From: Pseudomonas mandelii
GTDB taxonomy: Bacteria; Pseudomonadota; Gammaproteobacteria; Pseudomonadales; Pseudomonadaceae
Assembly (NCBI RefSeq): GCF_900106065.1
Contig: NZ_LT629796.1
Location: 3,937,501-4,001,500, forward strand
Length of the DNA stretch: 64,000 bases
Direction: 5' to 3'
This document shows positions 8,853-16,281 of the stretch, one piece after another (position 1 is the first letter of the stretch; each line of letters begins with the position of its first letter). A program made the translations under genes and the position numbers. The notes under the pieces were generated by a model. That model saw only the letters and a list, made by a program, of their open reading frames with translations, was not told where the DNA came from and searched no databases.

Positions 8853-8878
8853 CTGTAGGAGCGAAGCTTGCTCGCGAA
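8853..8878 (+). repeat. Single REP element
   Basis: CTGTAGGAGCGAAGCTTGC followed by TCGCGAA is a solitary copy of the Pseudomonas REP sequence, in the gap between the zinc-motif gene and the antitoxin remnant. No inverted partner is visible nearby. The rest of 8747-9018 holds only a GCCACGC...GCGTGGC inverted repeat (8959-8998). Confidence 0.8.
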
Positions 8879-9018
8879 AAACTTCAGAGCGCCACTAAAT
8901 ATCTGTTCTACGCACCATTATTCACAACCTTCAGCGAAACACCGCCAAGAGCAGGTTCGCCACGCCTATCGAAAATCTCAGCCTTCAGCTAGCGTGGCCA
9001 ACTCCATGGAGGTGCCAT

Positions 9019-9260
9019 ATGACTGAACGGCTACAAGTAAACATGCACGAAGCTCAATCCCAACTCGATCAACTCGCTGAGTCTGGCGGGGCGATACGGT
9101 TGTGATCACCAAGGACGGCAAGCCCTATCTAAACCAGCTGCCTCATATCAAAACATCTCGGGCACGTAAGCCGGCGCGGTTGAAGGGAAAAATCCGAATT
9201 TACGCGGATTTTCAGACGCCCGCCGAGGACATCACCGAGGGATTTGAGAGTCACCTGTGA
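9019..9260 (+). pseudogene. Phd/YefM-type antitoxin remnant, frameshifted
   Basis: The ATG at 9019 has GGAGG just upstream and starts MTERLQVNMHEAQSQLDQLA, the standard opening of Phd-type antitoxins. The frame then hits a stop at 9103-9105. Shifting frame near 9082 restores WRGDTVVITKDGKPYLNQLP and later RKPARLKGKIRIYADFQTP, ending at 9260, exactly the expected antitoxin continuation. The span of 242 nt is one short of a multiple of three, so a single-base deletion explains it. No PIN-domain (VapC) or other toxin gene follows. It is a decayed, orphan toxin-antitoxin remnant unless the deletion is a sequencing error. Confidence 0.8.
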
Positions 9261-9330
9261 GGCAATTACTCTTAGAAATAGTGGCTATTCGCCCTGTTAC
9301 GTATTGAAACCCTTTGGTACTTTGGCGACG

Positions 9331-9346
9331 GTAGGAATTTTCCTAC
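9331..9346. promoter_or_regulatory. Palindrome upstream of the HNH endonuclease gene
   Basis: GTAGGAATTTTCCTAC is a perfect 7-2-7 inverted repeat ending 27 nt before the GTG start at 9374. It could be an operator or the stem of a small hairpin in the leader. Confidence 0.4.
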
Positions 9347-9373
9347 GGCAATTGTCGATAAAGGGCAGCGCTC

Positions 9374-10471
9374 GTGGCGATCAAAGCGGTTTCGAAGGAG
9401 CGAATAGACAAAGCAATGCTGGAGTTTGATCATAAATTTCGGAGTAGGCGTGAGTGGCAAGGCTGGGAAAACAATTTAGCTCACCGTTATGCGGTTCACG
9501 CGGGCGGTGAACTGTATCCGGCGAAGAAAATCGTCTCTTTGGCGACCGGTATTGCCGTAGGCGAGTTCTCCGGTGGACACCCCACCAACAGTTACCTAGA
9601 AAAGCGAGGCTTCACTATTGTGGAGTTACCGCGTGGGGAGTGCGCGCCTGTATTGCAGTTCACACCGGGCGCTGTTTACGACCGAAAAACTGAGATCAAT
9701 GGACCGTTCGGTGGAAGCCTGCAAAACGGCATTGCAGCGTCCGCTATCTACCCTGCGATTTTTTTGTTCACGGGCGATAGCGGTGAGCAATACGGGTATG
9801 CCGACCATTGGGAAGACGGCGCCTTCTTTTACACCGGTCAAGGACAACGCGGGCCGATGACTTTGACTCGAGGCAACCGAGCCATTGCTGAACATGCCAA
9901 TGATGGCCGAGCGCTGCACTTGTTTAAGTCCCGCGGCAAAGGTAATGGCTACGCTTACGTGGGCGAGTTTTCTTGCGCTGACATGTTTCAACGAACCCAG
10001 CCGGATGTGAGCGGCCAGGCTCGGACGGCAATTGTTTTTCGATTAGTCCCTGTGGGCATTCCTAGTGGAATGATTGAGGATGAAGAAGAGGATGAGGAAA
10101 AGGCTGACCTTCCCGACTCTCTGGCTGCTGCGCGGTTGGCTGCACTGGCTGCATGTAAGCCTGGCAGTGATGAGTTAGGGCAATCCGCTCCTCGTAAGAT
10201 CTATCAGCGCAGCCGTAAGGTTGCGCACTATGTGCTGATGCGCGCTCAGGGGGAGTGTGAGAGCTGTGAGAGGCCGGCTCCTTTTATGAAGAAGGATGGC
10301 AGGCCCTACCTAGAGCCGCATCACGTCAACCGGCTCTCAGATGGTGGGTTAGATCATCCACGCTATGTGGGGGCTGTATGCCCAAGTTGTCATCGGGAAA
10401 TTCATTCTGGAGTGCACGGGGCGTTGGTGAATGAAAGGCTGAAGCAGCGGTTGGAAGTTATTGAGCGCTGA
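9374..10471 (+). CDS. McrA-like HNH endonuclease with SRA-like domain (probable type IV restriction)
   Basis: 365 residues from a GTG at 9374 (a later ATG at 9416 lacks a ribosome-binding site). Three parts can be seen. An N-terminal domain (about 5-78, ending LEKRGFTIVEL) resembles the head domain of ScoMcrA-like proteins. A central segment (about 95-215: YDRKTEINGPFGGSLQNGIA, QYGYADHWEDGAFFYTGQGQ, ALHLFKSRGKGNGYAYVGEF) resembles SRA-type modified-base readers. A C-terminal HNH nuclease has CESC, EPHHVNRLSDGG and CPSCHREIH. Relatives cut DNA carrying modified bases, for example modified phage DNA. An acidic linker (EDEEEDEEKAD) joins the reader and nuclease parts. The specificity is not predictable. 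Confidence 0.82.
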   Translation: MAIKAVSKERIDKAMLEFDHKFRSRREWQGWENNLAHRYAVHAGGELYPAKKIVSLATGIAVGEFSGGHPTNSYLEKRGFTIVELPRGECAPVLQFTPGAVYDRKTEINGPFGGSLQNGIAASAIYPAIFLFTGDSGEQYGYADHWEDGAFFYTGQGQRGPMTLTRGNRAIAEHANDGRALHLFKSRGKGNGYAYVGEFSCADMFQRTQPDVSGQARTAIVFRLVPVGIPSGMIEDEEEDEEKADLPDSLAAARLAALAACKPGSDELGQSAPRKIYQRSRKVAHYVLMRAQGECESCERPAPFMKKDGRPYLEPHHVNRLSDGGLDHPRYVGAVCPSCHREIHSGVHGALVNERLKQRLEVIER

Positions 10472-10550
10472 TTGAGCGGTGTGCCAAGGCAATTGGCCCT
10501 AATCTCAGGTGCGCTCCAGTCGCTTTCTTTCTTCTTTACGCTCATAACAT

Positions 10551-10575
10551 CTCCGAGGGTTGAAAACCCTCGGAG
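10551..10575. other. Perfect hairpin between convergent genes
   Basis: An 11-bp perfect stem (CTCCGAGGGTT and its complement) with a 3-nt loop lies between the HNH gene and the BRO gene, which converge here. It has the shape of a bidirectional terminator but lacks a T-run on either side, so the role is uncertain. Confidence 0.5.
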
Positions 10576-10647
10576 GATACTGAGTGGCGTGTCTACGAAA
10601 ATACCTACAGAGAACTGCGACGCTTCTTTCTGTCGATCCTAAAAGGT

Positions 10648-11181
10648 CTAACCGACCGAATGCTTCGAATTGTGAAACGCCTCTAAGACCTTACGCCACC
10701 AAGGCTTAACCGCTGGAACGCGCCTTCGCGTGCGATTCAGCAACAGATAAGGCATGTCCCGCAATCGAATCCAGCCTTCATCCTGCCAATGCAACAGACT
10801 CAACGACATCTCCGGCCAATCCAACAAACTCAACATCGGCCGATCTGCATTCTTCGACTGCCCCGCATCGCGTAGGGCCGGCACCACTTGATGAGTCAGC
10901 CATTCACGCAACAACCGATTCCCCGGCGCGTAGTGATACACCAACAATGCATATACACCGGACTCGCTGAGCATCAGCCGTTTTTCCGGTTGGCCGTGGT
11001 ACTCAATCAACAATGTATGTCGCTGATCCTCGTCCAATTTGCTGACCACGCGATCATTCAGATGGAAGCCCATTAAGCGACCTAGGCCGCGGGCGCAGAA
11101 CCATGGTTGGTTTTCCAGGAGGAGAGCGTGGAGGGAGAGGTTATGGCGGGTGAAAATTGTGGGGATGTAGGGATCAGTCAT
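10648..11181 (-). CDS. BRO family (Bro-N) antirepressor-type protein
   Basis: 177 residues. The Bro-N domain covers about residues 10-110: WFCARGLGRLMGF, LNDRVVSKLDEDQRHTLL, and LMLSESGVYALLVYHYAP followed by WLTHQVVPALRDAG, all hallmark positions of phage antirepressors of the BRO/Ant family. The C-terminal part (about 115-177) is basic and ends in a short region without a known domain. Such genes are common in prophages and in genomic islands; no other phage gene is visible here. The start codon overlaps the stop of a 30-codon ORF (11174-11266), which suggests translational coupling. Confidence 0.85.
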   Translation of the reverse strand: MTDPYIPTIFTRHNLSLHALLLENQPWFCARGLGRLMGFHLNDRVVSKLDEDQRHTLLIEYHGQPEKRLMLSESGVYALLVYHYAPGNRLLREWLTHQVVPALRDAGQSKNADRPMLSLLDWPEMSLSLLHWQDEGWIRLRDMPYLLLNRTRRRVPAVKPWWRKVLEAFHNSKHSVG

Positions 11182-11266
11182 GGCGAGCCTCCAGGGATGG
11201 AAGCGCTGGGACAGTGAAGCAGCTAAAGCAGATTGCCTTCGGAGAGAAGGAGAGATTTTTAGGCAT
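11174..11266 (-). CDS. Short leader ORF overlapping the BRO gene start
   Basis: A 30-residue ORF (opening MPKNLSFSPKAICFSCFTVP and ending EARHD) starts at an ATG with GAGGTAAAGGAT immediately upstream, a good ribosome-binding site. Its TGA lies 3-5 bases inside the BRO coding sequence, so ribosomes ending here could reinitiate on the BRO start. I recall similar short ORFs before BRO genes in Pseudomonas, but that is from memory. It may be a real leader peptide or only a coupling device. Confidence 0.5.
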   Translation of the reverse strand: MPKNLSFSPKAICFSCFTVPALPSLEARHD

Positions 11267-11296
11267 ATCCTTTACCTCTGTGTGATGTCAGCTTTC

Positions 11297-11521
11297 TTAG
11301 GGCTGGGTGCCGGGAGTTAAGAAACCCCACACAGAGGGCCGGACATATTCCCCTTTCGGGTCTTGTATTAGCCCACTCCCGGCATAACAGAGATTTTTTG
11401 ATGCCCACGGAGAAACCGTAGGCACAAAAAAGCCGCTACTGTCGGGTGCGGTCAGTCCGCTGTGTGAGGTGTTTCTTAGGCACCAGCAATGAAGGCTATT
11501 GGCATGCGAGTCCGAGGTCAA
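11297..11521 (-). CDS. Small ORF upstream of the BRO gene, unknown function
   Basis: 74 residues from a TTG at 11521; no ATG gives the same frame near the start. The product contains LHCWCLRNTSHSGLTAPDSS, GFFVPT and a C-terminal GFLTPGTQP, unlike random translation of Pseudomonas DNA. It precedes the 30-codon ORF and the BRO gene on the same strand, so it may be the first ORF of a three-ORF transcript. The DNA also contains several short inverted repeats, so a structured RNA leader is an alternative. I do not recognise a function. Confidence 0.4.
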   Translation of the reverse strand: MTSDSHANSLHCWCLRNTSHSGLTAPDSSGFFVPTVSPWASKNLCYAGSGLIQDPKGEYVRPSVWGFLTPGTQP

Positions 11522-11780
11522 TATCTATTTATGAACCGAAGGGAAATAAGAAGAGGTTTGGCCAAAGGAAATGTCTGTTGTATGAATAATCGTGTGGTGG
11601 GGCAAGAAACGGCTGATTTATGGGATAGATCGGTCTGAAAAAATGATGTCCTCTGCGAGAAAACTATTTGAGTTTCTGTCTTTTTTAGGACGTAAAATTG
11701 TGGGATAGTCACGAGCATTAGTATGTTGGGTAGGTATTTGGAACCGTTCCAATTGGTTTCCGAGAAAAGGAGTCAGGTCA
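11522..11780. other. A+T-rich intergenic region before the ParB-ATPase operon
   Basis: About 260 bp, clearly more A+T-rich than the flanking chromosome. It must hold divergent promoters for the BRO cluster (minus) and the ParB-ATPase operon (plus). The only structured element I see is the palindrome at 11738-11752. No convincing gene is visible. Confidence 0.5.
11738..11752. promoter_or_regulatory. Palindrome upstream of the ParB-ATPase operon
   Basis: TTGGAAC-C-GTTCCAA is a perfect 7-1-7 inverted repeat ending 28 nt before the ATG at 11781, upstream of the AGGAG ribosome-binding site. The first gene of the operon carries a predicted HTH, so autoregulation through this site is plausible. Confidence 0.45.
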
Positions 11781-13955
11781 ATGAGTGATTCGGCAAAAAG
11801 TGTTGATTCAAGCTCTAAGCGTTTTAGTTTAAAGAATTTATATCTTGATCCAAATAACTATCGTTTGATTCATGAAAAAGAGCAGGTTGAAGTTCCTGAG
11901 GATAAGATAAAGGATAAAACTGTAGCGCAGCGCACATTAAGGCTTATTAGTGGTGATCGTAATCAAAATATTCAAGATCTTATAGATAGTTTTAAGTCTA
12001 ACGGCTACTTGCCTGTAGATCAGATACAAGTTCGCGAATTGCCTGATGGTGGTTATGTTGTAGTTGAGGGCAACAGGCGTATAGCAGCTCTCAAGTATCT
12101 GGAGAATGAGTTTGAGCAAAGAAGTATTGAACTAGGACGGTTGGATCCTGCTATTTTTACCAGGATTCCCGTTGTTCTATACACAGATGCTGATGAAATG
12201 CACCACCTAACTCTTATGGCTCTGAAGCATATTAGTGGCAATAAAAAATGGGGTGAGTGGAATCAGGCAAAGCTTTTAGAAAAAATGCATACCACATATC
12301 AATTGGGTGAGGACGAGATTTGTAACCGAATTGGCATCTCAAAAATTGAGCTCCGTAGAAGCTTAAGAGCGCTTTCGCTGGTTCAGCAATATGCTGAATC
12401 AGATTATGGTGATCAGTTTGATGAGGCCAAATTTCCGATATTTCGTGAAGCGGCTAGAAACTCGGCTTTGAAGACTTGGTTGGTATGGGATGAGTCAACG
12501 TTTAAAGTTACTCATGAGACAAATGCCGACGTGTTCTTTTCATTAATGTCTTTGGAACCTCTAGAGGAGGAAGATGATAGTGGTCAGGTTAGTTTTAATG
12601 ATAAGTACCTGGAGCCAGCGATCACCAAACGAGATGATATAAGAACGTTAGGTCAAATAATCGGTGATGAAAGGGCTCTGGCTAATTTAATCGCCCATAG
12701 AGATCTTAATGCGGCTTACCGCGCGAGTGATCTCGTTTTTAAAGAGCGACAAGAATTAGCTATAAAATCCGTGACAAGCGATATTGCGACTCTAAGTCAA
12801 CTGGCTATTGATAGTAAACAGTTGCCTGATCTTGAAAGTGCACTAGGCCGTTTACAAGGGATTGTCGACAGGACCCGTGGTTCGGGGCTGTTGGGAGTGG
12901 AGCAAAAAACTGTTTTTCACGATCGCGTAGATAAGCATTACAGTTCACTCCATATTGAATCTTATAAAAAACTTAAAGGCCTCAAGTTAAACAAACTGTC
13001 AAAAATAAATATTTTTGCCGGGTTTAATAATTGCGGTAAAACTACGCTGCTTGAGTCGATTTACTTATTAAGTCGCCAGAATGATTTTGCTGGGATTCTT
13101 GAGGTCATAAGGCGTAGAGGCAAGATACCTGAAGATCATATAAATCCTGAGTGGTTAATGGAGCAGTTATCGGGAGAAATAAAGATATCGGGTGTGTTCG
13201 ACAATCAAATTGCATCCGTGTCTGTTCGGGATTTTTCCGATACTAACAGTGGTTTGGATAGGACTAGGTATCTTGGTAGTGTTGAAATTGCTTCTGAGTT
13301 TGGCTCTAATAAACAAGAGTCTCTAACTCATCTATTTAAGGGGCGGGATCGTGAAACTCTTGCAGACTCGATAAAAATTATTAGTCATGTGGTGTATAGC
13401 AGTCCTTTCTTTCTGAATGAACCACACCGTTATACCGCTTTTTATCATAAAAGTTTTCAATCAAAAGCTTTGCCGAAAATATTTGACTTTATTCGACATG
13501 AAATATTGCCAACTTTGAATGATATTAGGCTTGTTGATGAGCTACAGCGGTTTCTGGTTGATGACGGGGAGTACGCGTCGGCACTTGATTTGATGGTGTA
13601 TGGGGAAGGTCTGCAACGGATATTTTTTATATGTCTGTTATTTGCCTCAGCACAAAATGGTGTGCTTTTGATTGATGAGTTTGAAAATGCAATTCATGCG
13701 GACCTCATTGAAAAATTTGCACCTTTTGTACACGGTTTGTCAGAATTGTTTAATGTTCAGGTTTTTCTGACCAGCCACAGTAAAGAGTGTATTGATGCAT
13801 TCGTTTTAGGCACGCCTTCAAGTAAAGATCTATCTTGTCATGCTTTAGTCACGAGCGCTGATGATCCTTCCCATATTGAGGTGCGAGAGTTTTCAGGAGG
13901 AGAGTTTAAGCAACTTGTTCTAGCTGGTAACGTCGACTTGCGGAAGGCTAAGTAA
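11781..13955 (+). CDS. ParB/Srx-like domain fused to ABC/OLD-type AAA ATPase (candidate defence ATPase)
   Basis: 724 residues; AGGAG precedes the ATG by about 11 nt. The N-terminal domain (about 17-130) has the ParB/sulfiredoxin fold signature, LIDSFKSNGYLPVDQIQV then VVVEGNRRIAALKYL, where EGNRR corresponds to the GERR nucleotide-binding box. A helical HTH-like segment follows (about 160-205, EDEICNRIGISKIELRRSLR). From about residue 395 it is an ABC-type ATPase of the OLD/AAA_15 kind: Walker A FAGFNNCGKTTLL (about 412-424), Walker B GVLLIDEFENAIH (about 628-640) and switch histidine VFLTSHSKE. There is no TOPRIM domain; a TOPRIM-like protein is encoded 2 nt downstream. Split ATPase plus TOPRIM pairs are known in phage defence (PARIS), but I cannot name a described system with an N-terminal ParB domain. 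Codon use is A+T-rich, pointing to transfer. Confidence 0.8.
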   Translation: MSDSAKSVDSSSKRFSLKNLYLDPNNYRLIHEKEQVEVPEDKIKDKTVAQRTLRLISGDRNQNIQDLIDSFKSNGYLPVDQIQVRELPDGGYVVVEGNRRIAALKYLENEFEQRSIELGRLDPAIFTRIPVVLYTDADEMHHLTLMALKHISGNKKWGEWNQAKLLEKMHTTYQLGEDEICNRIGISKIELRRSLRALSLVQQYAESDYGDQFDEAKFPIFREAARNSALKTWLVWDESTFKVTHETNADVFFSLMSLEPLEEEDDSGQVSFNDKYLEPAITKRDDIRTLGQIIGDERALANLIAHRDLNAAYRASDLVFKERQELAIKSVTSDIATLSQLAIDSKQLPDLESALGRLQGIVDRTRGSGLLGVEQKTVFHDRVDKHYSSLHIESYKKLKGLKLNKLSKINIFAGFNNCGKTTLLESIYLLSRQNDFAGILEVIRRRGKIPEDHINPEWLMEQLSGEIKISGVFDNQIASVSVRDFSDTNSGLDRTRYLGSVEIASEFGSNKQESLTHLFKGRDRETLADSIKIISHVVYSSPFFLNEPHRYTAFYHKSFQSKALPKIFDFIRHEILPTLNDIRLVDELQRFLVDDGEYASALDLMVYGEGLQRIFFICLLFASAQNGVLLIDEFENAIHADLIEKFAPFVHGLSELFNVQVFLTSHSKECIDAFVLGTPSSKDLSCHALVTSADDPSHIEVREFSGGEFKQLVLAGNVDLRKAK

Positions 13956-13957
13956 GA

Positions 13958-14821
13958 ATGAAAGCGCTTATGATTTTTTGTGAAGGACCGCATGATGTTG
14001 CATTTGTTAAAAAAATCATGGAATCAATTTTTTCATTTCAGCGAGTAGCATGGAAGTTTAGTGAGTATCCATCGCCATTTAACCAGCTATTCAAGAGTAG
14101 TGTTGATAAGCATGCCGCGCGCGATATGGCGCTAGATATGGCGCATAAGTTTTTTCTTCCTGATCAGGTTTTTAAGCGTAATAATGATCTAGTTCTACTG
14201 TTCAATAGTGGCGGTAAAGAACAAATTGCAAAAATAAAAGAGCTTTTGTCTGATGTCGTTCCGATGTTGAATAATGCGAGCGTATTTTTGCAGGGGGCAA
14301 CCGAGTTTGTGAGTGAGACGAAGTATCTTTTCTTTTACGATGCCGATGATATAGGAGCTGCGCGTGTAAGAAGTGAAGCCTTTGCCGCCTTTGAAGAAGT
14401 AATTGAGGGCGAGCGATGGATGCTTTCTCCCTGGGATCAAGATACAAGTAATCCATTCGCCGCTATAAGTGACAATAAAGCTATATATATATGGGGGGAA
14501 ACACCAGAAAGAGGCACGCTCGAAGATTTATTGCATCCGATTTTTGCAGTGGAAAATTCAGAGTGTATAGAGCGAGCGGAGCACTATATAGATGGAGCTT
14601 TTAGCTGGGATCTTGGTAGTGGAGAACTAAAAAGATCAGTGGCCGAAATCGCTCGCAGGAAGAAGGCAATTATTACCGCGATTGGTCAAAGAAAGAAACC
14701 AGGCTCTTCAATGAATGTTGTTTTGGAACAAGCGAAATTAATTAGTAATCAAACCCTTCGTGAAAGTCGATCTGTGAATGACTTGGTTGTTTTTATAGAA
14801 AAGTTTGCACAGTTTGAGTGA
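13958..14821 (+). CDS. TOPRIM-like protein, partner of the ParB-ATPase
   Basis: 287 residues, starting 2 nt after the stop of the ATPase gene, so almost certainly co-translated. The first 25 residues give a TOPRIM-type motif, MIFCEGPHDVAFVKKI (E9, D13). A GG-containing turn lies at about 85-86, a DxD-like cluster at LFFYDADDIGAA (D128, D130, D131), and GTLEDLL (about 186-192) supplies a further acidic residue in the place seen in DUF3226/DUF4435-type proteins. TOPRIM domains of OLD, GajA and AriB-like proteins cut nucleic acid. The likely role is the effector nuclease released or activated by the ATPase. That function is inferred from the family and the operon. Confidence 0.75.
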   Translation: MKALMIFCEGPHDVAFVKKIMESIFSFQRVAWKFSEYPSPFNQLFKSSVDKHAARDMALDMAHKFFLPDQVFKRNNDLVLLFNSGGKEQIAKIKELLSDVVPMLNNASVFLQGATEFVSETKYLFFYDADDIGAARVRSEAFAAFEEVIEGERWMLSPWDQDTSNPFAAISDNKAIYIWGETPERGTLEDLLHPIFAVENSECIERAEHYIDGAFSWDLGSGELKRSVAEIARRKKAIITAIGQRKKPGSSMNVVLEQAKLISNQTLRESRSVNDLVVFIEKFAQFE

Positions 14822-14837
14822 TTATTTTTTTGAAAAA

Positions 14838-14864
14838 AAGCCTCGTGTTTTTGCGAGGTTTCTT
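14838..14864 (+). terminator. Rho-independent terminator of the ParB-ATPase/TOPRIM operon
   Basis: CCTCG-N8-CGAGG stem preceded by an A-run and followed by TTTCTT, 20 nt after the TOPRIM gene stop. The remaining 14865-15081 is A+T-rich without a convincing gene. Confidence 0.7.
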
Positions 14865-15081
14865 AAAGTGACAGTTTATTTTAATTGTCGTCTTGCCATG
14901 CTGAGGAAGGTGTATGGCATGGTTGTTCGTGTGATGAACTTTGATGGGGTTGCCGAGTTATTGTTTGGGATTTATCTTATTAATATCCACCGGTTTTTAT
15001 TTTGCATAGGTTTGCGTGAGGTTGTATGGAAGCAGCAGAGAAGGGCCACGTGGGTAGCCCCATAATTTGTTGTTTATACTT

Positions 15082-16239
15082 TTAAGCTTGCAGTGCTGCT
15101 TTGAATACTGCTTCCTCAGGTGTTCTTAGAGCAGACAAAATATTCTCAGCAATTTTTTCTATCAGTTTATTTCCCCAAAAGGGATCAGTTACATCGTAGT
15201 AAATCACTCGAATATGTTGAAGGTCAAATGGTACGTCTGACTCGTTTGAACATATGAGTACTACTGGTTTATTAAGTGCGTGGGCGAGGCCAAGTTCGTA
15301 AAAAACATTTGGGTTTCTATGGGTTAGTTCTGCCACGAGTATTTTTGAGTTGTTTATACCTTGCCAGATCTGATCAATGATTTTTCCTGTGCCAAAAATA
15401 TCTGCGTCCGCTCTAATTGGTGTTAGACCCGCTTTTTGAATGGCGGGTTCGTAGATTGTGGAGTAGTACGAACCAATCGGGTTTGCGAAAGGCATCATTA
15501 CAAAACATGTATCGGTGCTTTTTATTGAAACTTGTTTTCCTAGTTTTTTTAGCCGGTCATCACTTGCATCGGTTGATGGCTCTTTCGAAACATCTAAAAT
15601 TCTTCGTTTTCCACTATGTTCATCTAAAAGTTTTGCTTCTCGCATTGTTTCTAAGAAAATGCTTTCGAACTCAGATGCTTTGTCTTCTGGTATCTTGAAC
15701 TTATCAATAAGAGCGTTTCTAAAGAACTGCGGATCTGGAAGATTCTCGCCGCGATAATGTTGGTAAACTTCACCGATGTCAGGGGCTTTGATTGCGGCTT
15801 CTCTCAGGCCAATTAGTTCATCTTCGGGTTGCTGAGGGCGTATTATTTTTCGCGATAAGTCTGTGATGGCTATTTGACCGGGACCTTTGCGCTCCAGGAG
15901 GCCATACTTTAAAGCAGAACTAACTTCTACTTGGAATGAGCCACCAAACCCAACCCCTAAAAATTGAGCCGCCTCTCTTTCAGAACAGGGCTGTCCTGCG
16001 TTTTGCTCTTGTATTGCTTGAGGGATTCGAAGAACTTTTTCTAATGTGTGACGAGGGTATTTTGCTGTTTTTGAGCTATTAGGTGGTGCTGTTTTTTTTC
16101 TTGTTGTTACAGCAGTTTTCTTTTTTTGAGGTGGTTTTTTAGCTGCGGGCTTGGTTTTTGTTCTAGTCCTCTTTGGAGAGGTAGGGAATTTAGAGAGTGG
16201 TGAGTTTTCGGTTGGGGTTGTTTCGATACCTTCGTCCAT
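15082..16239 (-). CDS. Protein with Lys-rich tail, winged-helix-like domain and TIR/deoxyribosyltransferase-like C terminus
   Basis: 385 residues. Residues 1-65 are a low-complexity Lys/Thr/Ala/Pro tail (RTRTKTKPAAKKPPQKKK), likely disordered and able to bind nucleic acid. About 68-220 looks like a DUF5343-type winged-helix region (EREAAQFLGV, SALKYGLLERKGPGQIAITD). The C-terminal domain (about 240-375) has FVMMPFANPIGSYYSTIYEP, DIFGTGKIIDQIWQGI and NPNVFYELGLAHALNKPVVL, the pattern of nucleoside 2-deoxyribosyltransferase/TIR-like domains in bacterial defence proteins. The Glu of YELGLAHA matches the catalytic Glu position. It converges on the ParB-ATPase operon in the same A+T-rich block. 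A role as a nucleotide- or NAD-degrading effector is possible but unproven. Confidence 0.7.
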   Translation of the reverse strand: MDEGIETTPTENSPLSKFPTSPKRTRTKTKPAAKKPPQKKKTAVTTRKKTAPPNSSKTAKYPRHTLEKVLRIPQAIQEQNAGQPCSEREAAQFLGVGFGGSFQVEVSSALKYGLLERKGPGQIAITDLSRKIIRPQQPEDELIGLREAAIKAPDIGEVYQHYRGENLPDPQFFRNALIDKFKIPEDKASEFESIFLETMREAKLLDEHSGKRRILDVSKEPSTDASDDRLKKLGKQVSIKSTDTCFVMMPFANPIGSYYSTIYEPAIQKAGLTPIRADADIFGTGKIIDQIWQGINNSKILVAELTHRNPNVFYELGLAHALNKPVVLICSNESDVPFDLQHIRVIYYDVTDPFWGNKLIEKIAENILSALRTPEEAVFKAALQA

Positions 16240-16281
16240 TATCTACCCTCGTTGTTTTAATTATCGTCGACTAATCCTAAT

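Noticed and set aside
14805..15065. 86-codon plus-strand frame after the TOPRIM gene
   Set aside because: It overlaps the TOPRIM gene end and runs through the terminator; there is no ribosome-binding site.
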